DNA of 20,745 nt, from positions 1 through 20,745 of the forward strand of contig JALQXX010000015.1 of NCBI GenBank assembly GCA_023262965.1. Reading direction: 5' to 3'. Below the pieces are notes generated by a model. It was not told the DNA's origin, did not search any database, and saw only the letters and a program-made list of their open reading frames with translations. The DNA is from Candidatus Marinamargulisbacteria bacterium. Its GTDB lineage: Bacteria > Margulisbacteria > Marinamargulisbacteria > UBA817. The first letter of the stretch is position 1, and every line of letters starts with the position of its first letter. Positions 14,853 to 20,745 of the stretch are shown piece after piece. The translations under genes were made by a program, and so were the position numbers.

Positions 14853-15490
14853 GGGCCACAGTGTCATGGCTGATGGCCATCATTGGTCTGGGATTCTGTA
14901 TTAATCTGTATGCCAAATCGGTGGATCCAATGGTTGAAATAGCCACCAATTATGGTGCGATTCGGTTGGAATTGTATCCTGAAAAAGCCCCTCAAACGGT
15001 TCGTAATTTTTTAGCGTATGTTGATTCCGGGTTTTATGATGACACCATTTTTCATCGTGTTATAGATGGTTTTATGATTCAGGGGGGTGGTTTTACGGCG
15101 GATATGGCCCGAAAAGAGACCCAAAAACCCATTTTAAATGAAGCCAACAACGGTTTGAGCAATGTGGTGGGAACCATTGCCATGGCACGTACCAATGATC
15201 CGCATAGTGCAACCAGCCAATTTTATATTAATGTAGCCAACAACACCTTTTTAAATTACAAATCATCCAAAAATCCTGGGTATTGTGTCTTTGGACGCGT
15301 TATTGACGGATTGTCGGTTGTGAATGCGATTAAACAGGTGCCGGTTAGTACCTGGGATCACTATCAACATGTTCCAAACGAACCTGTGGTGATTAAGCGT
15401 ATTCGTCGGGTGGTTCCGGATGTGGTGCCAAAAGCAGATGGTCCCCAACAATCCCCCGACATGCCAGAAGCCAGGCCTCAACTAGATTGA
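14849..15490 (+). CDS. Secreted cyclophilin-type peptidyl-prolyl isomerase
   Basis: Cyclophilins catalyse cis-trans isomerisation of Xaa-Pro bonds and help protein folding. The 213-residue product has an N-terminal signal peptide with probable cleavage after NLYA (residue 22), so it likely acts outside the inner membrane. The catalytic core is intact: IFHRVIDGFMIQGGGF (67-82, catalytic Arg70), AMARTNDPHSATSQFYI (111-127), FLNY and VFGRVIDGL (147-155). The tail after about residue 187 is Pro-rich and low complexity. The start codon overlaps the tpiA stop by ATGA and no other ATG fits. This is the last gene of the mgtE-to-cyclophilin unit. Confidence 0.95.
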   Translation: MRATVSWLMAIIGLGFCINLYAKSVDPMVEIATNYGAIRLELYPEKAPQTVRNFLAYVDSGFYDDTIFHRVIDGFMIQGGGFTADMARKETQKPILNEANNGLSNVVGTIAMARTNDPHSATSQFYINVANNTFLNYKSSKNPGYCVFGRVIDGLSVVNAIKQVPVSTWDHYQHVPNEPVVIKRIRRVVPDVVPKADGPQQSPDMPEARPQLD

Positions 15491-15491
15491 G

Positions 15492-15524
15492 GACACGTCC
15501 GAACCTGAGGGTTTCGGACGTGTC
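15492..15524. terminator. Strong hairpin between convergent genes
   Basis: GACACGTCCGAA pairs perfectly with TTCGGACGTGTC. Including AACC/GGTT, with one bulged T, the stem reaches 14-16 bp around a TGAG loop. It begins 2 bp after the cyclophilin stop and lies between two convergent genes, so a role in ending transcription is likely. No T run follows on either strand, so it is not a textbook intrinsic terminator. Confidence 0.6.
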
Positions 15525-15562
15525 GGCCTTAATCCTTAATGGGGTTGGTTACACCGATAATA

Positions 15563-16726
15563 TCAATTCAATTGAGTTTGGTGAATAATCCAATCGGTGA
15601 GTTCCGAAGCCGTTGCGCCGTCAGGGCGCCCGGTTATAGCTACGGATGGCTCCGAAGCGGCCCTCAGTAAGGCTTGGTCAATAGCAGCTGCGGATGCTGT
15701 GTACCCAATGTGTTGAAGTAACATGGCAGCCGCTTTGATCATGGATGACGGATTGGCATAATGAGCCCGTCCATCGGTTACCATACGCGGGGCAGATCCA
15801 TGAACGGCTTCAAACATAGCGTATTGCGTCCCAATATTGGCACTTCCCGCCGTACCCAAGCCACCTTGAATTTGACCAGCTTGGTCGGTTAGAATATCGC
15901 CGTATAAATTGGGCAATACAATAACCTCAAAGTCGGCTTGGCGTTGGGGATCAATCAATTTGGCGGCCATAATGTCAACATACCATTCATCGCAGTGAAT
16001 GCCAAAAGGCGTGTATTCGGTTGCAATGCGACGGGCCACTTCAGAAAACCGACCATCGGTGGCTTTAATCACATTCGATTTGGTGACAACCGTAACACGT
16101 TTACGATGGGTGGCTTTGGCGTGTTCAAAGGCCATCCGGATAATGCGCTCACTACCAATATCGGAGGTTACTTTAAAATCAATGCTGAGTTCAGCCATAT
16201 CAATACCACTGGATCCCAGCATGTATTCGCCCTCAGTATTTTCCCGAAAAAAGACCCAGTCGATACCTTTTTGGGGAACCTGTATCGGGCGAACACAAGC
16301 AAATAAATCCAATTCGCGGCGCATGGCCACATTCGCGGATTCAATATTGGGGCCACCATCGCCTTTTTGAGGCGTTGTGGTGGGCCCCTTCAAAATAACA
16401 TCACAGGCTTTGAGGGCATCCAAAACGTCAGAGGGAATTGCGACACCTTGGCGGAGCCGATTGGCAATGGTTAATCCATGAATGGGAACCAGTGTAACCC
16501 GTTTGGTCGCTCGCTCATGGATCAATGCGGCTTCCAATACCCGTTGGGCTTGTTCAGTAATGATGTCACCAATGCCATCCCCCATACAAATACCGACACG
16601 AATGGCTGTTTTTTTTGAAAAATCAATGGGGTTTACAGTGTTTTTTAAGGCATGAACGCGATCGATTTGCTGATCAAGCAGGCGTTTAAAGTGGGCCAAA
16701 CTGGTTGTTTCAGATAGAATATTCAC
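15563..16726 (-). CDS. Isocitrate/isopropylmalate dehydrogenase-family protein, probably isocitrate dehydrogenase
   Basis: This is a beta-decarboxylating dehydrogenase; isocitrate dehydrogenase oxidises isocitrate to 2-oxoglutarate in the TCA cycle. Motifs: GICMGDGIGDIITEQAQRVL near the cofactor fold, ILKGPTTTP, NIESANVAMRRELDLF with the SxN...R...R pattern of isocitrate dehydrogenases rather than isopropylmalate dehydrogenases, VRPIQVP, FFRENTEGEY, TKSNVIKATDG, YVDIMAAKLID, LPNLYGDILTD, GTAGSANIG and EAVHGSAPRM. Cofactor preference cannot be fixed by eye. The open frame extends to a TTG at 16801, inside the divergent gene. I choose GTG 16726 (387 residues) because the N-terminal helix (AHFKRLLDQQIDRVHALK) before the core fits this subgroup as I remember it. 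No clear Shine-Dalgarno precedes it. Confidence 0.88.
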   Translation of the reverse strand: MNILSETTSLAHFKRLLDQQIDRVHALKNTVNPIDFSKKTAIRVGICMGDGIGDIITEQAQRVLEAALIHERATKRVTLVPIHGLTIANRLRQGVAIPSDVLDALKACDVILKGPTTTPQKGDGGPNIESANVAMRRELDLFACVRPIQVPQKGIDWVFFRENTEGEYMLGSSGIDMAELSIDFKVTSDIGSERIIRMAFEHAKATHRKRVTVVTKSNVIKATDGRFSEVARRIATEYTPFGIHCDEWYVDIMAAKLIDPQRQADFEVIVLPNLYGDILTDQAGQIQGGLGTAGSANIGTQYAMFEAVHGSAPRMVTDGRAHYANPSSMIKAAAMLLQHIGYTASAAAIDQALLRAASEPSVAITGRPDGATASELTDWIIHQTQLN

Positions 16727-16748
16727 AATCTTTATGATACCATATAAT
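16722..16748 (+). promoter_or_regulatory. Probable promoter of the EVE-pyk unit
   Basis: A perfect TATAAT at 16743-16748 lies 4 nt before the ATG of the EVE gene. TTCACA at 16722-16727, a fair -35, sits 15 nt upstream of it. A start about 7 nt past TATAAT would fall on or next to the ATG, giving a leaderless mRNA. The -35 candidate overlaps the GTG start codon of the divergent dehydrogenase gene. Confidence 0.5.
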
Positions 16749-16752
16749 TTGT

Positions 16753-17217
16753 ATGACAGCACAAAAATGGTTGATGAAAACAGAGCCAACAACGTATTCA
16801 ATAGATGATTTGGCTCGCCAGGGCGTGACGCCTTGGGAGGGGGTACGTAACTATCAGGCGCGCAATTTTATGCGGGATAGCATGCATGTGGGGGATGCGG
16901 TGTTTCTGTATCATTCCAACACGTCAATCCCGGGTATTGTTGGGTTGGGAGAGGTGGCTTCAGAGGCGTATCCGGATTATTTTGCCTGGGATCCCGATTC
17001 CAAGTATTGGGACCCGCGATCAACACCCGAAAATCCGGTATGGTATATGGTGGATATCCAATTTCATCGAAAACTACCATCCGTTGTTTCGTTGCACACA
17101 TTAAAAAAGGATGCGCGATTGAATGGTATGATGGTTGTTCAAAAAGGATCACGATTATCGGTTCAACCGGTAACACCGGATGATTTTGAGTACATAATGG
17201 AAAGGTATATCGTATGA
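16753..17217 (+). CDS. EVE domain-containing protein (THYN1-like)
   Basis: EVE domains are PUA-like folds that bind modified bases such as 5-methylcytosine derivatives in DNA or possibly RNA; many stand-alone bacterial members have no assigned role. The 154-residue product is a single EVE domain: WLMKTEPTTYSIDDL (5-20), WEGVRNYQARNFMRD (28-42), GDAVFLYHSN (47-56), GIVGLGEVASEAYPD, WYMVDIQF and LSVQPVTPDDFEYIME at the end. The conserved WxGVRNxxAR signature is intact. No Shine-Dalgarno precedes the ATG. It overlaps pyruvate kinase by ATGA, so the two are coupled. Confidence 0.93.
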   Translation: MTAQKWLMKTEPTTYSIDDLARQGVTPWEGVRNYQARNFMRDSMHVGDAVFLYHSNTSIPGIVGLGEVASEAYPDYFAWDPDSKYWDPRSTPENPVWYMVDIQFHRKLPSVVSLHTLKKDARLNGMMVVQKGSRLSVQPVTPDDFEYIMERYIV

Positions 17218-18659
17218 AACGAACAAAAATTATTGCAACGTTAGGGCCAGTGTCTAACAATGAAGCCGTATTGGGGGATTTGTTAAGGAATGGGGTGGAT
17301 GTGATTCGACTTAACGGATCCCATTATCGAAATAACAAGGACATTCAATCCGATGTGGCCTTAATTCGTCGAGTATCGGCGGCATTAAATCGGCACACAG
17401 CGATTTTTTTTGATCTTCAAGGCCCAAAGATTCGGGTGGGGTCGTTTGAAAAAGATGGCGTGATTTTGGTAACGGGGCAATCCTTCTTGATTAAAAAAGC
17501 GCCCGATGTTGTGGGCACATCGGATTACTGTGGCTTAACCACACCCAATATTATTGCTGATTTACATCCGGGAGAGCCGGTGTTTATTGACGATGGTAAT
17601 ATTCGATTGATCATTGATCGCGTTGATGATGAGGGGGCGCATTGCACGGTGCAACAAGGTGGTAAAATTAATCATCATAAAGGGGTGAATTTGCCATCAT
17701 CCACGATATCCGTATCGGCGATTACCGAAAAAGATGAAGCGGATATTGTAACAGCCATTGCGTGTGAGGTGGATTACATTGCGTTGTCGTTTGTATCAAC
17801 AGCGGATGATGTTCGAGCGTTGCGACAATGTATAACGTCCCAAACCAATTCCCCGATTGGGGTTATTTCCAAAATTGAGCGATCGTCTGCGGTGGATAAT
17901 TTATACGATATTATTGAAGCATCCGATGTTGTTATGGTGGCCCGTGGTGATTTGGGTGTTGAAATTGGGTTGGAACGGGTGCCTGAAATACAAAAACGTA
18001 TTATTCGGGAATGCAATCGTTTAACCACGCCTGTGATTGTGGCAACCCAGATGTTAGAAAGTATGGTGACCAAGCCAACGGCAACCCGTGCCGAAGTATC
18101 GGATGTGGCCAATGCGATATACGATCGATGTGACAGTGTGATGTTGTCTGCTGAAACAGCTGTAGGGGATTTTCCGATTGATGTGGTCCAAACCATGCGT
18201 CATATTTGTGAAGCAACAGATGCGCATTTAGCTGAATTAAAAAAGTCCAAATACAGTCAAGTTAAGCGTATTTTTCAAAACAAATCGGATGCAACCATAT
18301 TCTGTAAAGCGGCTGATCAAATTGGTGAAGAAACCAACGCCAGTGTGATGATCGCCTTTACCAGTTCGGGAACAACAGCCCTCATTTCATCGAAATTAAA
18401 TCCCAGCATCCCCATCATTGCCCCCACGGATAATCCGTACATTGCACGAAAGATGGCCTTGTACCGGGGCGTGGTTCCTTTGCTTATTCAGGAGTCTTTT
18501 CAAAATATTAAATCGTGGGGAGAGATGATTCAGATGGCACTGGACAGTGCGAAAACCTTGGGCATGGTTCATTCGGGGGATTTGGCTATCATTACAGCAG
18601 GATACCCTTTGGGACGCTCGGGGGGGACCAATTCCATTCGTATGATTCATGTACAGTAA
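17214..18659 (+). CDS. pyk: Pyruvate kinase
   Basis: Pyruvate kinase converts phosphoenolpyruvate and ADP to pyruvate and ATP. The 481-residue product has KIIATLGPVS (5-14), Arg32 and Asn34, FFDLQGPKIRVG (65-76), ISKIE with catalytic-type Lys220 and Glu222, VARGDLGVE (242-250), ATQMLESM (277-284), PTATRAEVSDVANAIYD (288-304), MLSAETA (310-316), and a C-terminal domain with SSGTTA and TAGYPLGRSGGTN. Lys72 stands where K+-dependent enzymes have Glu (GPEIR); a Lys there is associated with K+-independent activity. The usual RxNFSHG segment reads RLNGSHY (32-38), with Phe to Gly and Gly to Tyr. The start overlaps the EVE gene by 4 bp. A clear terminator follows about 70 bp downstream. Confidence 0.97.
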   Translation: MKRTKIIATLGPVSNNEAVLGDLLRNGVDVIRLNGSHYRNNKDIQSDVALIRRVSAALNRHTAIFFDLQGPKIRVGSFEKDGVILVTGQSFLIKKAPDVVGTSDYCGLTTPNIIADLHPGEPVFIDDGNIRLIIDRVDDEGAHCTVQQGGKINHHKGVNLPSSTISVSAITEKDEADIVTAIACEVDYIALSFVSTADDVRALRQCITSQTNSPIGVISKIERSSAVDNLYDIIEASDVVMVARGDLGVEIGLERVPEIQKRIIRECNRLTTPVIVATQMLESMVTKPTATRAEVSDVANAIYDRCDSVMLSAETAVGDFPIDVVQTMRHICEATDAHLAELKKSKYSQVKRIFQNKSDATIFCKAADQIGEETNASVMIAFTSSGTTALISSKLNPSIPIIAPTDNPYIARKMALYRGVVPLLIQESFQNIKSWGEMIQMALDSAKTLGMVHSGDLAIITAGYPLGRSGGTNSIRMIHVQ

Positions 18660-18730
18660 CCTAAAACGAGTGGGTGGAGAATAAAAACAATAGTGGGGGC
18701 CTACCCCATCGGATCGGGGCAGATATATGA

Positions 18731-18755
18731 AAAAACCCACGATCGGTGGGTTTTT
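18731..18755. terminator. Intrinsic terminator after pyruvate kinase
   Basis: A perfect 10-bp stem, AAAAACCCAC with GTGGGTTTTT, around a GATCG loop. The A and T runs at both ends make it able to act on either strand, so it can serve both pyk (plus) and the converging helix-turn-helix gene (minus). Confidence 0.88.
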
Positions 18756-18772
18756 GGGGAGTTTTTAAAGGA

Positions 18773-18807
18773 TAAATGACAGAAGCGGTTGTTGCTCCTG
18801 TCATTTA
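18773..18807. terminator. Second hairpin, next to the HTH gene stop
   Basis: TAAATGACAG pairs with CTGTCATTTA over 10 bp, with an inner AGC/GCT stem around a GGTTGTT loop. It lies just past the stop of the minus-strand gene ending at 18812. The minus-strand side is followed by a short T-containing stretch (TCCTTT), so it probably helps end that transcript. Confidence 0.55.
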
Positions 18808-18811
18808 AAAA

Positions 18812-19270
18812 TTATAATTGTGTTATTTTTTCTTGAAGTGATTTACGCACATCGGCTTTTGAATCCGGTAATGCACTGATTGCCGAAATAACAATGTTTC
18901 GCAATTCTTCAAATCGCTCTTTTTCAACTTTGTTTTGGTCGGCCATTGGCTTTAACTGTTCGTTTTGAAATTCTAACAAATTAATAACGCGATCTTTTTC
19001 AGATACAACTTGGTTGTGAATTTCACGGAGCACATAATTCTCAAAATCTTCTGAAATAATGGCGTTGCTGTGTACACTCGGGAACGTTAATCGGCGGAAT
19101 TCATCACCATGTTTCTCAACAAACTCATTTAGTACATTCTCTAAAATAAAGCATTTGATGTTCCCTTTTCCTTCAATACTGGTTAATAAACCTTCTTCGA
19201 TAGCTTGTACCAATTTATAGCGTGAAATTTTTGTTAGCCTCGATGCTTGATATAATGTATATTTTCTCAT
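18812..19270 (-). CDS. Small helix-turn-helix protein with C-terminal coiled coil
   Basis: I do not recognise a named family. The 152-residue product begins with a likely MerR/excisionase-type helix-turn-helix: LYQASRLTKISRYKLVQAIE (6-25), then a wing-like GLLTSIEGKGNIKCFIL. A predicted helix (LNEFVEKHGDEFRRL) and a long charged heptad-like stretch (about 75-125, NYVLREIHNQ to EELRNIV) suggest dimerisation through a coiled coil. Base composition is more A/T-rich than the neighbours. There is a good Shine-Dalgarno (AAGGAG, 4 nt before the ATG), unlike the divergent rsmH. It could be a local regulator or a remnant of mobile DNA; there is no evidence for a target. Confidence 0.75.
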   Translation of the reverse strand: MRKYTLYQASRLTKISRYKLVQAIEEGLLTSIEGKGNIKCFILENVLNEFVEKHGDEFRRLTFPSVHSNAIISEDFENYVLREIHNQVVSEKDRVINLLEFQNEQLKPMADQNKVEKERFEELRNIVISAISALPDSKADVRKSLQEKITQL

Positions 19271-19295
19271 AAGTCTCCTTAATTATTTTGTATTT

Positions 19296-19323
19296 TTGGG
19301 AGCTTTTGAATTAATGATACAAT
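19296..19323 (+). promoter_or_regulatory. Possible rsmH promoter
   Basis: TTGGGA at 19296-19301 and TACAAT at 19318-19323 are separated by 16 bp. The ATG at 19332 is 8 nt past the -10, so the mRNA would have almost no leader, in line with the lack of a Shine-Dalgarno. Read by eye only. Confidence 0.35.
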
Positions 19324-19331
19324 ATGTTTAT

Positions 19332-20198
19332 ATGGAATGCAACTATTATCACCAACCGGTTCTAACGAATCCATTAATCACGCACTTTTCCCTCACCAAT
19401 CAAGCGTGTATTGGGGATGGTACGGTGGGATTTGGGGGGCATGCAGAGGCCATATTATCGCAATGGCCGGGGATTTGTTATTATGGATTTGATAAAGATG
19501 CTATGGCAATTGACTGCTCCAAAAATCGATTGGCTGGGTTTGATCATGTTCATATTGAGCGGCTGCCGTTTTCGCGTATGATTCCGTGGTTTCGGGATCG
19601 TGGGATCACGCCCACGCATTTATTTGTGGATTTGGGGGTGTCGTCCTATCAAATTGACCAATCGCAGCGGGGGTTTTCGTTTCAGCGAAACGAGCCATTG
19701 GATATGCGTATGGATGAGCGGGATCCATTAACGGCAGCGACAATTGTCAACACGTTTTCTAAAGACGCGTTGCGGGGCATTTTTTGCGATGAATCGGGTA
19801 TTAGCCACCCGGATCGATTGGTGGATGCCATTCTACACGCGCGTGAAGCGGCGCCTTTGGTAATGACAAGCGATGTGGTTGGATTGGTGAAACGTGTTGC
19901 TGTGGTACGGTCCCGTCAGCGTTTTATTTCGGAATGCACGCGGGTATTTCAAGCACTCCGGGTGGCGGTGAATTACGAAATGAACGAACTCACCACATTT
20001 CTCAATGATTTGACCCACTGCCCGGGGGTAACGGTGGCTATTATAACGTTTCAGCCCAACGAAGATCGTCGGGTTAAGCAGTGCATTCGCCACAATGGCT
20101 GGCAGGCGGTTTCTAAAAAACCATTCATGGCATCGTATCATGAATGTAAAAAAAATCCCCGCGAGCGAACGGCTAAATTACGTATCTTTACGGTATAG
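19332..20198 (+). CDS. rsmH: 16S rRNA (cytosine(1402)-N(4))-methyltransferase RsmH
   Basis: RsmH (MraW) uses S-adenosylmethionine to methylate N4 of C1402 in the ribosomal P site. The 288-residue product has YHQPVL near the start, the SAM motif IGDGTVGFGGHAEAIL (27-42), YGFDKDAMAI (51-60), FVDLGVSSYQIDQSQRGFSF (98-117), LDMRMD (123-128), RVFQALRVAVNYEM (204-217), NEDRRVK (243-249) and KNPRERTAKLR (274-284). The open frame can be extended to a TTG at 19296, but ATG 19332 gives the standard distance to YHQPVL. The FHSxEDR motif reads FQPNEDR, a mild departure. It is not next to mraZ or ftsL-type genes, so it is outside the classic division cluster. Its last 21 bp overlap the converging gene. 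Confidence 0.95.
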   Translation: MECNYYHQPVLTNPLITHFSLTNQACIGDGTVGFGGHAEAILSQWPGICYYGFDKDAMAIDCSKNRLAGFDHVHIERLPFSRMIPWFRDRGITPTHLFVDLGVSSYQIDQSQRGFSFQRNEPLDMRMDERDPLTAATIVNTFSKDALRGIFCDESGISHPDRLVDAILHAREAAPLVMTSDVVGLVKRVAVVRSRQRFISECTRVFQALRVAVNYEMNELTTFLNDLTHCPGVTVAIITFQPNEDRRVKQCIRHNGWQAVSKKPFMASYHECKKNPRERTAKLRIFTV

Positions 20199-20745
20199 CT
20201 GTCCTTTGAATTGAATGCCAGGTACGGACGGGCATTTAAGCGGCGTAAACACGGGCAAGGATGATTCAATGGGGGCATCATCCAGGGTCCATACGCTGGT
20301 TGGTGCAAACGGTTTTTGGGTTTTATCGGTATTTAGGCAGACGAGGTCGCAGGGGAAGGGGAGGGGTTCATGCAATTCAAACAGGGTGTAGCCGGTTTTT
20401 TCGGTCGCAATAATGTGGCCAATGGGTTCGCCCGCCTGAATACGATCATTTCGCCAATCCATATCGGTGTTGTTCGATAAAAAAAAGCCCGGTTTTTGCG
20501 GGCGATTGGCGATGGCGGCCAACCGATTAACGTGGGCTATACAATCGTCAACGGATAGCGAGTCCAGCTGGGTATATAGGGTTAGTGCGGTATCCAAATA
20601 CGGCTCCGGTTCGCCACGGGCATCAATCAACCAATTCATATGCGATACGGCCTGCAGTTTATCCGCATGCATGGCCAAACATCGATGAAAATGAGCAAAC
20701 ATCATGTGACCAAAGGGGGTGTCCAGACAGGTAAATAACCGGCCC
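20178..20745 (-). CDS. Probable U32-family peptidase, C-terminal part (5' end outside window)
   Basis: The frame is open to the right edge of the window, so the ATG at 20705 is probably internal. Upstream in-frame residues read GRLFTCLDTPFGH. The stretch KLQAVSHMNWLIDARGE followed by PYLDTALTLYTQLD resembles the U32 pattern in which an Ile-Asp-(A/G/F)-R motif precedes a helix at the end of the TIM-barrel domain. The last 90 residues (GEPIGHIIATEKTGYTLFEL, then PLPFPCDLVCL) look like a small beta-barrel, as in U32 C-terminal domains. Members act as collagenase-like proteases or in RNA modification (RlhA, TrhP), and which applies here is unclear. The 3' end overlaps rsmH tail to tail by 21 bp. 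Confidence 0.5.
   Translation of the reverse strand, partial: GRLFTCLDTPFGHMMFAHFHRCLAMHADKLQAVSHMNWLIDARGEPEPYLDTALTLYTQLDSLSVDDCIAHVNRLAAIANRPQKPGFFLSNNTDMDWRNDRIQAGEPIGHIIATEKTGYTLFELHEPLPFPCDLVCLNTDKTQKPFAPTSVWTLDDAPIESSLPVFTPLKCPSVPGIQFKGQLYRKDT

Noticed and set aside
15938-16370. Two overlapping plus-strand open frames of about 122 codons opposite the dehydrogenase gene
   Set aside because: Both are antisense to conserved dehydrogenase motifs and show no family features.
16727-16801. TTG start of the dehydrogenase at 16801
   Set aside because: It would place 25 extra residues inside the divergent EVE gene and its promoter; GTG 16726 fits better.
18698-18720. CCCC/GGGG inverted pairing after pyruvate kinase as a further terminator
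   Set aside because: Only four base pairs form and no T run follows; the hairpin at 18731-18755 is far better.
1-20745. CRISPR array, insertion sequence, toxin-antitoxin or phage-defence island
   Set aside because: I saw no regular direct repeats, no transposase motifs and no recognisable defence proteins; the EVE gene pairs with pyruvate kinase rather than restriction genes.

Overview
The window is about 20.7 kb of gene-dense bacterial chromosome with roughly balanced base composition and housekeeping genes on both strands. I see no insertion sequence, phage, plasmid or CRISPR sequence. Signal peptides on two proteins and a YPNPF-type C-terminal beta domain on one of them suggest a Gram-negative-type envelope. 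Two photolyase-family genes suggest a lit habitat. I cannot place the organism; an uncultivated aquatic lineage is a guess.

Left part (1-9490), mostly minus strand. A partial NIF3-family gene runs into the window from the left and converges on a minus-strand unit rmuC > phosphohexomutase > single-domain GlmU. The hexomutase and GlmU overlap and could form sugar-1-phosphate and then UDP-sugar for the cell wall. After a 360-bp stretch with one doubtful small ORF comes a second minus-strand unit: tRNA-His > gmk > rpoZ > coaBC > PF04244 (6-4)-type photolyase homologue > CRY-DASH photolyase homologue. Neighbours overlap or nearly touch. gmk starts 10 nt after the tRNA CCA end. The PF04244 protein has lost three of the four cysteines that hold the family's [4Fe-4S] cluster.

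Middle (9597-15490), plus strand. A small secreted protein is followed by a coupled unit mgtE > recO (short) > large membrane protein > tpiA > secreted cyclophilin. The 661-residue membrane protein is the most notable gene here. It aligns end to end with membrane-bound pyrophosphatases (HppA family) but lacks the catalytic aspartates, while Arg, Asp and Lys residues corresponding to the ion pathway appear to be kept.

Right part (15491-20745). A minus-strand isocitrate dehydrogenase-family gene is divergent from EVE-domain > pyruvate kinase. A clear bidirectional terminator follows, then a minus-strand helix-turn-helix protein divergent from rsmH. A partial gene, probably U32 peptidase family, overlaps the 3' end of rsmH tail to tail. 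Several first genes of transcription units lack a Shine-Dalgarno sequence and have a -10-like hexamer 4-8 nt before the start codon, which suggests leaderless mRNAs. All functional calls come from reading motifs by eye; no database search was run.
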